From positions 1-64,000 of the forward strand of contig DAISIV010000018.1 in assembly GCA_036821825.1 (NCBI GenBank): a DNA stretch of 64,000 bases. The letters are read 5' to 3'. Below the pieces are notes generated by a model that saw nothing but the letters and a program-made list of their open reading frames with translations, did not search any database and was not told where the DNA came from. Each line of letters starts with the position of its first letter. Within the stretch, counting starts at the first letter, position 1. Shown here piece by piece: positions 24,600-33,748 of the stretch. The position numbers and the translations under genes are program-made. Origin of the DNA: CAITZA01 sp937915285. Its GTDB lineage: Bacteria; Desulfobacterota; Desulfomonilia; Desulfomonilales; Desulfomonilaceae.

Positions 24600-26435
24600 A
24601 TGCCTGTTGACGAAAAATTCCTCCAAAACTTACCCACGAGTCCAGGGGTTTACATCATGGAGGATAAGTATTCAAAAGTATTGTACGTTGGAAAGGCGGG
24701 AAATCTAAGAAACAGGGTAAGGAATTATTTTTCAAAAAGTGGAGATGAGAGAATTAAAATCAGATATCTCATGGCGCGCGTCGAGAATATCAGAACCATA
24801 CTCACTCAGACAGAGAAAGAAGCTCTCATCCTAGAGAACAACCTGATCAAGGAACATCGCCCAAAATACAACGTCAATCTTCGCGATGACAAATCGTTTT
24901 TCTCTCTTAAACTGAATATTACCCATAAATATCCAAGACTTACACTAGTCAGAACCCAAAGGATAGAACCGGATGGTGAAAAATATTTTGGGCCCTATTC
25001 ATCCGCCCGGGATGCCCGCGTCACTCTCAATCTAATCAAAAGGATTTTCCCGCTCAGACAGTGTACCGATAGGCAGCTCAAGACCATTACAAGGCCATGC
25101 CTAAACTGTCAGATGCAGAGATGCATGTGCCCATGCGCCGGTCGAGTTGACCCGGAAGAATACAGAAGAATGGTTAATTCCATAATACTCCTGCTGGAAG
25201 GTAGAAGCGCTGAATTCACCAGATCGCTCGAACAGCAGATGGATGAGGCTTCAAAAGGATTGAGATTCGAGGAGGCGGCTAGACTCCGGGACAGGTTGGC
25301 CTCGGTCAGACGAACCCTGGAAATGCAGAGTGTTTCGTTCTTTCATCAGAAAGACCAGGACGTCATAGCGCTTATTCCAGGAGAATCAGACACCTACGCT
25401 GTATCAGCCCTTTCATTCCGAAAAGGAAACCTGATTTCAGAAGAGTCTTTTGTTTTCAGGAGTTCAGCTCTGGAAAACGAGGAAATCATAACCTCAGCAT
25501 TAAAACAGTTTTATGATTCAGGCGCATCTGTCCCAAAGGAAATTCTGGTTTCGCACGAGGTGGAACGGCCTGAAATTGTAGAGACATGGCTTTCCGAAAT
25601 CAGGGGAAGCAAGGTTTCTATACGCGTTCCCCACCGCGGTGATGGAATGCGATTGATGCGCCTGGCCAAAAAGAATTCCGAAAACGCCTTGCTTCGCGAA
25701 AAACAAAAAGACTCTCTACAGAAAATTCTCGAACGCATAGCGCTAAAAACTGGGATGAATTCAGTTCCAAAACTGATAGAATGTTATGACATTTCCAACT
25801 TTGCAGGGGATGAGGCTGTTGGCGCAAAGGTATCGTTTCTCGATGGAAAACCGAATAAGCCTGCTTATCGCAAATACAGGATAAGGGATTTTGAAGATCA
25901 GGATGACCCCGGAATGATCCATCAGACTATTTCGAGGCGTGTCGAGCATACGCAGGATGACCCACTACCCGATCTGATGTTGATAGATGGCGGAAAGTCA
26001 CAGTTAAAGGCGGCGGCATCTGCTCTGGAGAGTCTCCCTGCCTCAAGGCGTGTCCCGGTCATCTCTATTGCCAAGGCCGTGAATGATGAAGACACTGACA
26101 AGATATATGTGCCCAACAGAAAGAATCACCTATCCTTCAAAAAAGGCGACTCGGGATTGCTACTGCTTATGAGGATCAGGGATGAGGCCCACAGGTTTGT
26201 CTTGTCATTTCACAAAGAATATAGAAAGAAGAATGTTATTAGGTCTGCACTGGATAAAGTTCCCGGCATTGGACCTCAGAAAAGAAAAGCTCTGCTCATT
26301 TCTTTCGGATCAGTCAAAGGAATAGTTCAAGCGACTGAGAGCCAGATCAGGAGCGTTCCGGGAGTCTCTGAGGATGAAATCCGACGCATCCAGAGTGAAC
26401 TGCGAAAACTGTCAGACAACTCTAACATCGTTTGA
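24600..26435 (+). CDS. uvrC: Excinuclease ABC subunit C
   Basis: UvrC makes both incisions in nucleotide excision repair with UvrB. The 611-residue length is standard. Domains in order are GIY-YIG nuclease (about 12-92: PGVYIMEDKYSKVLYVGKAGNLRNRVRNYF), a cysteine-containing segment CLNCQMQRCMCPC (about 166-180), the UVR helix pair (about 205-240), the RNase H-like second nuclease (about 375-535, with ECYDISNFAGDEAVGA and LMLIDGGKSQLKAA) and a C-terminal helix-hairpin-helix region (VPGIGPQKRKALL, VPGVSED). The ribosome site is weak. The diguanylate cyclase gene follows after 58 bases. Confidence 0.95.
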   Translation: MPVDEKFLQNLPTSPGVYIMEDKYSKVLYVGKAGNLRNRVRNYFSKSGDERIKIRYLMARVENIRTILTQTEKEALILENNLIKEHRPKYNVNLRDDKSFFSLKLNITHKYPRLTLVRTQRIEPDGEKYFGPYSSARDARVTLNLIKRIFPLRQCTDRQLKTITRPCLNCQMQRCMCPCAGRVDPEEYRRMVNSIILLLEGRSAEFTRSLEQQMDEASKGLRFEEAARLRDRLASVRRTLEMQSVSFFHQKDQDVIALIPGESDTYAVSALSFRKGNLISEESFVFRSSALENEEIITSALKQFYDSGASVPKEILVSHEVERPEIVETWLSEIRGSKVSIRVPHRGDGMRLMRLAKKNSENALLREKQKDSLQKILERIALKTGMNSVPKLIECYDISNFAGDEAVGAKVSFLDGKPNKPAYRKYRIRDFEDQDDPGMIHQTISRRVEHTQDDPLPDLMLIDGGKSQLKAAASALESLPASRRVPVISIAKAVNDEDTDKIYVPNRKNHLSFKKGDSGLLLLMRIRDEAHRFVLSFHKEYRKKNVIRSALDKVPGIGPQKRKALLISFGSVKGIVQATESQIRSVPGVSEDEIRRIQSELRKLSDNSNIV

Positions 26436-26493
26436 AGATCACTCATAAATTCATGCTTTGAAGAATCTTCCCACACTTCAGGAGGAGAAGCCA

Positions 26494-27408
26494 TTGAGAA
26501 TACTGATCGCTGAAGACGATCCGATTACCAGAAAGTTCCTCGAATCCCATCTGAAAAGGTGGGGACATGACATAGTAGTTTGTGAGGACGGAAATCAGGC
26601 ATGGTCTGAACTCAACAAAGGGGATGCTCCCAAACTTGTCGTGCTGGATTGGATGATGCCCGGCATTGACGGACCGACCCTGTGCAAAAAAATCAGGGCA
26701 ATGGAGACCAAACCCTACACCTACATCATCCTTCTGACGGCCAAAAGCAGTCAGCATGACATCGTGGAGGGCCTGGAAGCCGGCTCTGACGACTACATAA
26801 CCAAGCCTTTTGATCCTCAGGAGCTAAGAGTCAGGATAAGGGCGGCCACCAGGATTGTCCAACTTCAGCAGGATTTGTTTGAGGCGCTCAAAGCATCCGA
26901 ATTTCAGGCCACTCACGACTCTCTTACTGGTCTTTGGAACAGGCATGCGATCCTGGAGGTTCTGCAGAGAGAGCTTGCCAGATCCCAGCGTGAGTGTAGG
27001 CCTCTGACAGTAGTGATGGCCGACATAGACCATTTCAAGAACATCAATGACGTTTATGGCCATCTCGCAGGGGACGTTGCGCTCAGGGAAACAGCCATCA
27101 GAATGACTTCCGGACTGAGACAATATGACTCTGTTGGACGTTATGGAGGAGAGGAATTCCTTATCATATTACCGGGATGCGATCAGGCATGTGGATGCGC
27201 GTCAGTCGAAAGAATCCGAAGCGATTTCGAGTTGCATCCTGTCGTCACGGCAGAAGGAATTTTTGAGGTGACCCTCAGTTTTGGGGCCGTGGTGGTCGAC
27301 ACAGCTTCTCAAGCGGCTGTAGACAGCGTAATCGGGGCGGCGGATGAAGCTCTTTACAGAGCTAAGGAGACAGGACGAAACCGTATCGAATATTCTAGTC
27401 TGATCTAG
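26494..27408 (+). CDS. Response regulator with GGDEF output (diguanylate cyclase)
   Basis: The start is TTG at 26494, because GGAGGAG lies seven bases upstream; a TTG at 26458 is unsupported. The 304-residue protein has a receiver domain (about 1-120, acidic pocket EDD, phospho-acceptor in LDWMMPGIDG, T and K in LLTAKS and ITKPFD) and a GGDEF domain (about 135-300) with DSLTGLWNRHA and active site RYGGEEF. An RxxD inhibitory site (RQYD) lies five residues before GGEEF, so product feedback is expected. It would make cyclic di-GMP when phosphorylated. No histidine kinase is adjacent; the three hybrid kinases are about 28 kb away in this window. Confidence 0.92.
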   Translation: MRILIAEDDPITRKFLESHLKRWGHDIVVCEDGNQAWSELNKGDAPKLVVLDWMMPGIDGPTLCKKIRAMETKPYTYIILLTAKSSQHDIVEGLEAGSDDYITKPFDPQELRVRIRAATRIVQLQQDLFEALKASEFQATHDSLTGLWNRHAILEVLQRELARSQRECRPLTVVMADIDHFKNINDVYGHLAGDVALRETAIRMTSGLRQYDSVGRYGGEEFLIILPGCDQACGCASVERIRSDFELHPVVTAEGIFEVTLSFGAVVVDTASQAAVDSVIGAADEALYRAKETGRNRIEYSSLI

Positions 27409-27431
27409 ATTTTTTTCTCTCGACACACCCT

Positions 27432-28208
27432 TTACATTGGAAGGCCGGCCAGGAATTTCTGAATGGCAGCGTTGAAGGCCTGAGGTTGTTCAAGCATGAC
27501 CAAATGGCCTGCTCTGTCAATCACTGTCAATTCAGAGCCGCCGATTTCCCGATTAAGAAACTCGGAATATTTTACCGGGGTAAGGACGTCCTGGGCGCCG
27601 ACAATGATGGATGTAGGCAGTTTTATTGAACCGACCTGCTTGATCATGTCGAATTTGTCACAGGCGCTCAAATCGCCATGAATCAATAAAGGATCCGCGG
27701 TCAGGTATTTTTCTCTGATAATTGATTTGAGTTCGTCCGGCGCTGAACCAGAGAGACAATAAGCACCAAGATTTTCCAAAGCCTTTTGGGATTTTTCAAG
27801 TAAAGCTTTCAGCAATTCCGGCATAACCCTCAAACGCGCCCCCGCTCCCACAAGGACGATGCCCTTGAGCCAGGGCTTGGGATTCACTGCAATGATCTGG
27901 GCTATGGCGCTGCCAAGAGAACAGCCGACCAGAACTACCCTGGTCAGACCTAGGGCGTCTACAAAAGCCTCAGTCCAGTCGGCGTATTTTCTCACATCGG
28001 ATTCCCCGGGTTTGTCAGACAAACCATGCCCTGGCAATTCCAAGGCAATTGCAACATGGTTGGATCCAGGAGCTTCGAGTTGAAATCTCCAGTCACTACG
28101 GTCTCCACCTGATCCATGCAAAAAGACAGCGGAGAGCGCATCCGGGTTAAATGACTCGGGCGTAACTCCGTACGCTATGCTTCGACCTTCAATCCTAACA
28201 AACGGCAT
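27432..28208 (-). CDS. Alpha/beta hydrolase
   Basis: The 258-residue protein has the full catalytic set of the fold: oxyanion HG region AVFLHGSGGDRSDWR, nucleophile elbow VGCSLGS, acid in VGAQDVLTP and histidine in DRAGHLVMLEQP. Its substrate is not readable. It follows glgC by 37 bases on the same strand, so it may be part of the receiver-glgC transcript, although a link to glycogen is not evident. Confidence 0.85.
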   Translation of the reverse strand: MPFVRIEGRSIAYGVTPESFNPDALSAVFLHGSGGDRSDWRFQLEAPGSNHVAIALELPGHGLSDKPGESDVRKYADWTEAFVDALGLTRVVLVGCSLGSAIAQIIAVNPKPWLKGIVLVGAGARLRVMPELLKALLEKSQKALENLGAYCLSGSAPDELKSIIREKYLTADPLLIHGDLSACDKFDMIKQVGSIKLPTSIIVGAQDVLTPVKYSEFLNREIGGSELTVIDRAGHLVMLEQPQAFNAAIQKFLAGLPM

Positions 28209-28245
28209 GTTTGAAAACCTTACTTAATCCAGCAATTGGTTGGGC

Positions 28246-29490
28246 CTATTTCAAGCTCATCCCCTGGGGAACGACGACCACCCCTTCCGGTGAAATGCTG
28301 AAACGGGCGCTATCCAGTTCTCGATCATAACCAATTGAATATCCCTCGGGAATTGAAACGTCCTGATCCAGGATAGCCTTCCTGATTTTTGCCCCAGCTC
28401 CTATCCTGACCCCGTCTAGCGCTACCACGTCATTCAGAGATGACCCGGTATCCAGAACTACATTGTGGGACAGCACCGAGTTCTTGACCTCTGCGCCATT
28501 GATGAGACAGCCACCCGAAAGAATGGAATTGACTATCTGTGATTTTTTAGGGGCAGACTGTCCTTTGACCTTTGTTTGAACAATCTTGGCTGGAGGGGCC
28601 TGAAGCTGGTATGTCCTTATAGGCCAAAATTCATCATAGAGATTACACTGTGGTGTGGCTGAGCACAAATCTATATTTGCGGCCCAGTATGCGTCTAAGG
28701 TTCCGATATCCCTCCAATAACGTCCACCTTGGGAACCGGGCTCCTTGAAGCTGTGAACCACAACCTTGCTGTTATCTATCATTTGGGGAACAATGTCTTT
28801 TCCAAAATCATGTGAAGAATTCTTGTTCTTGGCGTCAGCAATCACGTTTTTCACGAGGGTTTCAGTATTGAAAATGTAGACACCCATGGAAACAAAGGAG
28901 GTGTTGGGGTCACCCGGGATGGTCTTAGGATTCTGCGGTTTTTCCTCCCAATCGACTATCCTGTAATTGTCGTCACAACCGATTACTCCGAATGCCTTGG
29001 CCTCAGAGCGTGGAGCCTCTACTCCTGCTACAGTCAACTCTGCGCCACTTTCTATGTGGAAGGCCAGCATATCATTGTAATTCATCTTGTAAACATGATC
29101 GCCTGACAGGATCAGGACTCGCTTGGGCCTCTCTCTTTGAAGTATGTAGATGTTCTGGTAAATACTATCGGCAGTTCCCCGATACCAGCGGTCAACATTT
29201 CTTTGCTGTGGAGGAACACACTCTATGAACTCACCCAATTCGTGATTGAAAATACTCCACCCAAGCCTTATGTGCCTGTCGAGTGATAATGACCGATATT
29301 GAGTCAGAACAAATATTCTTCGGATATCAGAATTAAGACAGTTTGAGAGCGTAAAATCGACAATGCGATATTTGCCTCCAAACCTGACGGACGGCTTGGC
29401 CCTGGCCTTGGTTAGCGGATACAGACGCTCTCCCTTTCCGCCTGCCATAAGAATACAAAGAGTATCCTTCATTTCATTTTTGAGATTCAT
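28246..29490 (-). CDS. glgC: Glucose-1-phosphate adenylyltransferase
   Basis: The 414-residue enzyme makes ADP-glucose from glucose-1-phosphate and ATP, the committed step of glycogen synthesis. N-terminal motifs AGGKGERLYPLTKARAKPSVRFGGKYRIVDF (activator and nucleotide loop) and WYRGTADSI are typical, as are VIDWEEKP-like DWEEKPQNP and the FVSMGVYIF segment; a left-handed beta-helix makes the C-terminus. The ATG overlaps the stop of the upstream receiver gene by one base (TAATG), implying translational coupling. No other glycogen gene lies nearby. Confidence 0.94.
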   Translation of the reverse strand: MNLKNEMKDTLCILMAGGKGERLYPLTKARAKPSVRFGGKYRIVDFTLSNCLNSDIRRIFVLTQYRSLSLDRHIRLGWSIFNHELGEFIECVPPQQRNVDRWYRGTADSIYQNIYILQRERPKRVLILSGDHVYKMNYNDMLAFHIESGAELTVAGVEAPRSEAKAFGVIGCDDNYRIVDWEEKPQNPKTIPGDPNTSFVSMGVYIFNTETLVKNVIADAKNKNSSHDFGKDIVPQMIDNSKVVVHSFKEPGSQGGRYWRDIGTLDAYWAANIDLCSATPQCNLYDEFWPIRTYQLQAPPAKIVQTKVKGQSAPKKSQIVNSILSGGCLINGAEVKNSVLSHNVVLDTGSSLNDVVALDGVRIGAGAKIRKAILDQDVSIPEGYSIGYDRELDSARFSISPEGVVVVPQGMSLK

Positions 29491-29840
29491 TAGCCTATCA
29501 ACCTCTTTATTTCAGATTTTAATTTAGAGGTGTCGGATGATTTCACTACGTAAGCGTCTGCCCCCCATGTGGTAAAGTCATCCTTGTAATGGCTGTAAGC
29601 TGTGTTCAGGATAATTGGAATGCCCTTGTCCCTGCCAAGCAACTTTTCCAGTGTCTCAATACCATCCATTCCAGGCATCTGGACATCAAGAACGATCAAG
29701 TCGGGTGGGTTGTTATCCACTACCTCAAGAGCTTCGGATCCAGAGTTCACAACAGTTACTGAATAGCCTTCATCCTCAAGTTCGATCTTGTACAGTTCAC
29801 AAATGTGTATTTCGTCGTCAACCACCAATATGCGCTTCAT
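29490..29840 (-). CDS. Single-domain response regulator (receiver only)
   Basis: The start is the ATG at 29840, which has GAGG seven bases upstream; a GTG twelve bases earlier in frame is possible. The 116-residue protein is a complete CheY-like receiver and nothing else: acidic pair VVDDE, phospho-acceptor in VLDVQMPGMDG, threonine in NTAYS and lysine in YVVKSSD. It has no output domain, so it must act by protein contact. Its stop overlaps the glgC start, suggesting equimolar production and a role in controlling sugar storage; this is inference. The cognate kinase is unknown. Confidence 0.88.
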   Translation of the reverse strand: MKRILVVDDEIHICELYKIELEDEGYSVTVVNSGSEALEVVDNNPPDLIVLDVQMPGMDGIETLEKLLGRDKGIPIILNTAYSHYKDDFTTWGADAYVVKSSDTSKLKSEIKRLIG

Positions 29841-29925
29841 GGTTTTCCTCACGTTCCAATTTGAAAAAGGATTGATGATGGCCGAAATATTAATTTTCCC
29901 TCAGTGTATTGCAAAATCGGAGTTA

Positions 29926-29952
29926 CGAAAAGTCTAAACCGAGACTTTTTCG
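29926..29952 (-). terminator. Possible terminator hairpin after the Mla-type operon
   Basis: CGAAAAGTC (29926-29934) pairs with GACTTTTTCG (29943-29952) with one bulge, located 20 bases after the lipoprotein stop. Only short T runs follow on the minus strand, so termination is tentative. Confidence 0.35.
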
Positions 29953-29971
29953 TTATTCTCCAAACTTTTAT

Positions 29972-30655
29972 TCATTTTGAGGACGTCTCGGTTTCACCGG
30001 ATTGAAGCGCCAGGATACTTGCAGAAACATCTTCACGAATACTTTTTGAAAGCCTTCTGACTGCCCTGTTCATGGCTTCGGCTATCATTGCAGGTGATTC
30101 ATTCACACTTGGTTCTTCTATCTTGTACAATTTTTTGAAAATGATTTTCTTCCCCAACCTGGACGCCTCAAAATCTATCAGCGAGACATCGGCCTCGACC
30201 ACGGCCTTTGCGCTCTTGTTGATTATTTCTCCCCTGAGTTTTCTTACAGTTCCCTCCAGCGCGTATCGATAACGCATACTGCTCCACTGGTCTACAGCCT
30301 TGTGGAAAAGCCGTGAAGTTTCTATATCACGCAAGACCAACTCTGTGATCATGTCTACCGGGTTTTCCTGCCAGCGGTGCTGTGAAACGATGGAACCTTC
30401 AGCCGAGCCTGAAGATATTGTCAAGAAAAGGTTGTCGACAGAGGGAGCTGAAAGGAATTTATAAACCATCAGTGTGTCTGGTGAGGGGTTGGCATATTCA
30501 ACCGGGGGTGAAGGGTAATCGAGGTTGTGGTATATGATTGCGCTTCTGGAACTCAAACCACACGCAGTTGCGCAGAATGCCAAGACTAGCGTCCACAGAA
30601 TGGACAGAATGTGCCGGTTTATGATTGAGATTTTATTTCTGACGGGAACTCTCAT
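29972..30655 (-). CDS. Lipoprotein, ABC-type transport auxiliary component (Mla/Pqi-associated)
   Basis: The 227-residue protein has a lipoprotein signal: hydrophobic stretch ILSILWTLVLAF followed by the lipobox ATAC, with the modified cysteine near residue 32. The mature part fits the ABC_trans_aux family found with Mce/MlaD systems (YPSPPVEYANPSPDTLMVYKFLSAPSVDN near the start; the helical end TAMNRAVRRLSKSI-like AMNRAVRRLSKSIRED). Members act as outer-membrane-anchored partners of lipid-transfer MCE proteins. It is the last gene of mlaE-mlaF-mlaD-lipoprotein. Confidence 0.78.
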   Translation of the reverse strand: MRVPVRNKISIINRHILSILWTLVLAFCATACGLSSRSAIIYHNLDYPSPPVEYANPSPDTLMVYKFLSAPSVDNLFLTISSGSAEGSIVSQHRWQENPVDMITELVLRDIETSRLFHKAVDQWSSMRYRYALEGTVRKLRGEIINKSAKAVVEADVSLIDFEASRLGKKIIFKKLYKIEEPSVNESPAMIAEAMNRAVRRLSKSIREDVSASILALQSGETETSSK

Positions 30656-30758
30656 TCCATTTTAAAGCTGGCGAAGAAATTGTTGTTTAAGTCCATGAAA
30701 TCAAACAAGTATCCTATTGTCTAGCCCTTTACTCCAAGAATTTTCGGTCTTGAAAATG

Positions 30759-31631
30759 CTATCGCCCATCATTCGGCTTGTCGCCTGGCCCAAAAATTAT
30801 GCTGGACGGCTTGAGTTTTATCATACGGGTAAAATCTATGAGGTTGTCAGCGCTTCGATCCAGCTTCTGGGTCAATAGATTGATGTTATTGTCAGACCTC
30901 CTCAACATTCTGTCAGCGCTTTTGGCAGCCTCTGAGCCGGCCTGCAGGAAGTCATTTGCCTTGTCTAACGTTTTGACAAAAGATTTTACGGGCTGATTCC
31001 TGGCGAGGTCATCGTTAAGCCTTCGGCTAACTTCCTTTACTTCTCTGAGGGCTTCGGCAGCATCCGCAAAGGAGTTCTCAACGCGAGGATCCGAAAGCAT
31101 TCGGTCTAGCCGCGAACTTATCCGTATCAGGTTATTGACAACTCTCTCCATGTCCACCCCCTTTATCTTCTGGAAGATATTTTCGAGGGCATTTCCTATT
31201 TCCCTGATATCCGACGGATAGGTAGGTATAACAGGGTATCTCGGGGTAAACTCCAGGGTAATCGCTTCACGAACCTGATCCGGTCTGAAATTATCCATCT
31301 CAAGGTATTTTTGACCCGTCAGACCGAGCAGGTTGATTTTGACCCCAAGGTCGTCATTTAGTCTGAAATTTCTGTTGAGATTCATGGTGACCTCAATCAG
31401 TCTTGCGTCCGGCGCCATGCGTATGGCCTTTACCCTCCCTACCGGGACCCCCCTGTATTTAACCGGACTATCCGCTTCCAATCCCTGAACACTTTCAGTG
31501 AAATACGAAACCACTGTTATTGAATCTTCAAAGAATCTTGTGGCGCCTAGCCATACAAAGACTGCCACTAGCAGTAATGAACCTGACACAACAAAAAGAC
31601 CTATTTTAAATTTTGAGGCCTGGCTTGCCAT
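30759..31631 (-). CDS. mlaD: MCE-domain lipid transport protein, MlaD-like
   Basis: The start is the ATG at 31631, seven bases after GGAG; the frame extends to 31670. The 290-residue protein has one N-terminal membrane anchor (FKIGLFVVSGSLLLVAVFVWLGA), one MCE domain (about 38-120: VVSYFTESVQGLEADSPVKYRGVPVGRVKAI, LLGLTGQKYLEMD) and a long helical tail (about 150-285). MCE proteins form a hexameric ring that passes phospholipids across the periplasm. The helical tail is longer than in E. coli MlaD and is like that of the larger MCE proteins that build a needle or barrel. Confidence 0.88.
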   Translation of the reverse strand: MASQASKFKIGLFVVSGSLLLVAVFVWLGATRFFEDSITVVSYFTESVQGLEADSPVKYRGVPVGRVKAIRMAPDARLIEVTMNLNRNFRLNDDLGVKINLLGLTGQKYLEMDNFRPDQVREAITLEFTPRYPVIPTYPSDIREIGNALENIFQKIKGVDMERVVNNLIRISSRLDRMLSDPRVENSFADAAEALREVKEVSRRLNDDLARNQPVKSFVKTLDKANDFLQAGSEAAKSADRMLRRSDNNINLLTQKLDRSADNLIDFTRMIKLKPSSIIFGPGDKPNDGR

Positions 31632-31753
31632 CAGCATTCTCCAGAATCCGGAAACGTCAGGCGTATCCATTCATTACTGATCAATGGGCGCTATCAAGGT
31701 CAGCGGGACCAACAATTGTGTTGTCCGCTCAAGCTACTGATAATACATATAAC

Positions 31754-32521
31754 CTAATTCAGAGACGCAAAAAAATCCCTAACTCGTTTGTCATCCGTAA
31801 TGCTTTTTAGTTCGTCGAGGGTCCCTTGAGCTATTATACCCTTTTGTTGCGGGTCGAGCATTATGATCCTCTGAGCGATACGTGAAACGCTGGAAAGTTC
31901 GTGAGTTATGATCACCACCGTAGTTCCCAGATCAGCGTTTATTGCAAGTATCGTCCTGTCCAATTCTGCGCTCGTTACCGGGTCCAACCCCGCAGAGGGC
32001 TCATCAAAGAACAGTATTTTAGGATCCAGCGCCATTGCTCTAGCCAACGCCGCCCTTTTCTGCATACCGCCACTCAGTTCTGACGGAAAAGAATGTGCAA
32101 AGTTCAGGAGCCCGACTTCAGAGAGTTTCAAAGCCACCAGTTTTTTTACAACATTCTCGGGCAGCCTGGAATATTGAGTGAGGGGAAGCGCTATATTTTC
32201 GGCTATGGTCATGGAACTAAACAACGCGCCAGACTGAAACAAAACCCCTATCTTCTTCATGAGTCCGTCAGATCCGCCCTCTATTATCGGGTAACAACGC
32301 TCGCCATCAATGAAAACTTCGCCACTCCGGAGTTCTATCAATCCAATCAGAGCCCTGAATAGCGTCGTTTTCCCGCACCCGGACCTGCCAAGCACAGCCA
32401 GTATCTCGCCCCTGTAGACCTCCAGGGAAACATTTTCAAGCACCATGTCTTCACCGTAGCCGATGCTAATGTTTGAAGCCGTTATAACCGGCAAATCCGA
32501 TTTCTGCTTTTCGGTCGTCAT
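31754..32521 (-). CDS. mlaF: Phospholipid ABC transporter ATPase, MlaF-like
   Basis: The start is the ATG at 32521, preceded by GGAGAG; this leaves 10 bases after mlaE rather than an overlap. The 255-residue ATPase has Walker A GRSGCGKTT, Q-loop VLFQSGALF (the QSGALF form is specific to Mla/TTG2 ATPases), signature LSGGMQKRAALARA, Walker B ILFFDEPSAGLDP and H-loop VIITHE. It energises the MlaE permease. Confidence 0.92.
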   Translation of the reverse strand: MTTEKQKSDLPVITASNISIGYGEDMVLENVSLEVYRGEILAVLGRSGCGKTTLFRALIGLIELRSGEVFIDGERCYPIIEGGSDGLMKKIGVLFQSGALFSSMTIAENIALPLTQYSRLPENVVKKLVALKLSEVGLLNFAHSFPSELSGGMQKRAALARAMALDPKILFFDEPSAGLDPVTSAELDRTILAINADLGTTVVIITHELSSVSRIAQRIIMLDPQQKGIIAQGTLDELKSITDDKRVRDFFASLN

Positions 32522-32531
32522 GACTCTCCAG

Positions 32532-33698
32532 CTAAAATATCCAGACTCTCGGGAAGTAGTAATACAATAGGGCAAAAACCGCATTGGTGACTGTGAGCAC
32601 AAAGATGCAGGTAACCACCGCCGACGTGGTGGCTCTTCCTACTCCCTCAGCACTCCCCCGAACTTGAAGTCCCCTCAAACAGCCTATGGAGGCTATCTGA
32701 ATACCAAAGACAAAGCTTTTTATCAAACCTTTCATAACATCGCTAATTTCAAGCACTTTCTGGGTTTGGTTGAAAAAACCTGTGGGGGTTACATCCAGGG
32801 AAAAATACGCCACCAGGCAGCCGCCGATGATTCCGACCAAATCTGCCATGATTGTCAGGCACGGCGCTACCAGGCCTACCGCTATTACACGCGGCGCTAC
32901 CAGATACCTAATAGGATCTATGCCCATGGTTCGCAGCGCATCCAGTTCCTCGCGGACCTGCATGGCTCCAATGTGTGCGGCGTAGCCGGCGCCGGAACGG
33001 CCTGCCATAATGACTGCTGTGAGCAAAGGCCCCATCTCGAGGCAGATTGAAAGGCTCACCAGATCCGCGACAAATATGTTTGCGCCAAACTTTCTCAACT
33101 GAATGGCAGACTGGAAAGCAAGAATACACCCCATTAGAAAGCTCAAAAGAAGTACTATGGGAACGGCGTCGGCCCCGGCACGCTCCAGCAGCTTTGGCAT
33201 GCCGTCCCATCTGATACGAGAAGGGCGACTTAAATCTTTAAAGGTCGCCAGAACCACCGCCCCTATAAATGTGAGAATCTCTACGAAACTATTCCATAAG
33301 TTGATAGAGGCGGCTCCAACCTGCTGAATGAGTCCAGGTTCAGCAGGACGTTCCAAAAGATCGGCAGATCCAATCTTTTCGATGTCCACCAGATCAAAAT
33401 ATCTTTTTACGGATTGGGGAACATTCCTGAATCTCAGAACATTGTTGTTGGAGCGACAATTTTGATAGGCTTCTATCAGAATGGCTGCTGCGGAACTGTC
33501 AGCGTGAGACAGGTTTTGAAGGTCCATCGAGGCGTTTTTGATAGGATTTTCCTGAAAGATCGCCTTCAATTTTGTGGAGACTTCCGCAGCGTTCTCAATC
33601 GTTATCGAACCGGACAAAGCTATTTCCAACTCATCAAAGGTCGTTTCAGACACTTTGATTTTCATGGATTGCGTGGGATGTTCCGAAATCTCGGGCAA
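32532..33698 (-). CDS. mlaE: MlaE permease fused to an N-terminal STAS (MlaB-like) domain
   Basis: The 388-residue protein joins two Mla parts. Residues about 12-100 are a STAS domain (LEIALSGSITIENAAEVSTKL, ASMDLQNLSHADSSAAAILIEAY), equivalent to the separate MlaB of E. coli. Residues about 125-388 are the MlaE permease with its hallmark segments (MGCILAFQSAIQLRKFGA, ELGPLLTAVIMAGRSGAGYAAHIGAMQVREELDALRTMGIDP with one substitution at LEMGP). The start is TTG at 33698 with GGAG eight bases upstream; ATG at 33665 lacks one. It is the first gene of the Mla operon, 50 bases after the helicase. Confidence 0.9.
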   Translation of the reverse strand: MPEISEHPTQSMKIKVSETTFDELEIALSGSITIENAAEVSTKLKAIFQENPIKNASMDLQNLSHADSSAAAILIEAYQNCRSNNNVLRFRNVPQSVKRYFDLVDIEKIGSADLLERPAEPGLIQQVGAASINLWNSFVEILTFIGAVVLATFKDLSRPSRIRWDGMPKLLERAGADAVPIVLLLSFLMGCILAFQSAIQLRKFGANIFVADLVSLSICLEMGPLLTAVIMAGRSGAGYAAHIGAMQVREELDALRTMGIDPIRYLVAPRVIAVGLVAPCLTIMADLVGIIGGCLVAYFSLDVTPTGFFNQTQKVLEISDVMKGLIKSFVFGIQIASIGCLRGLQVRGSAEGVGRATTSAVVTCIFVLTVTNAVFALLYYYFPRVWIF

Positions 33699-33748
33699 AA
33701 AACTGTCTCCGCAAGCTTAGGGGTTGGATCTTATTTATAAAGTTAGTC

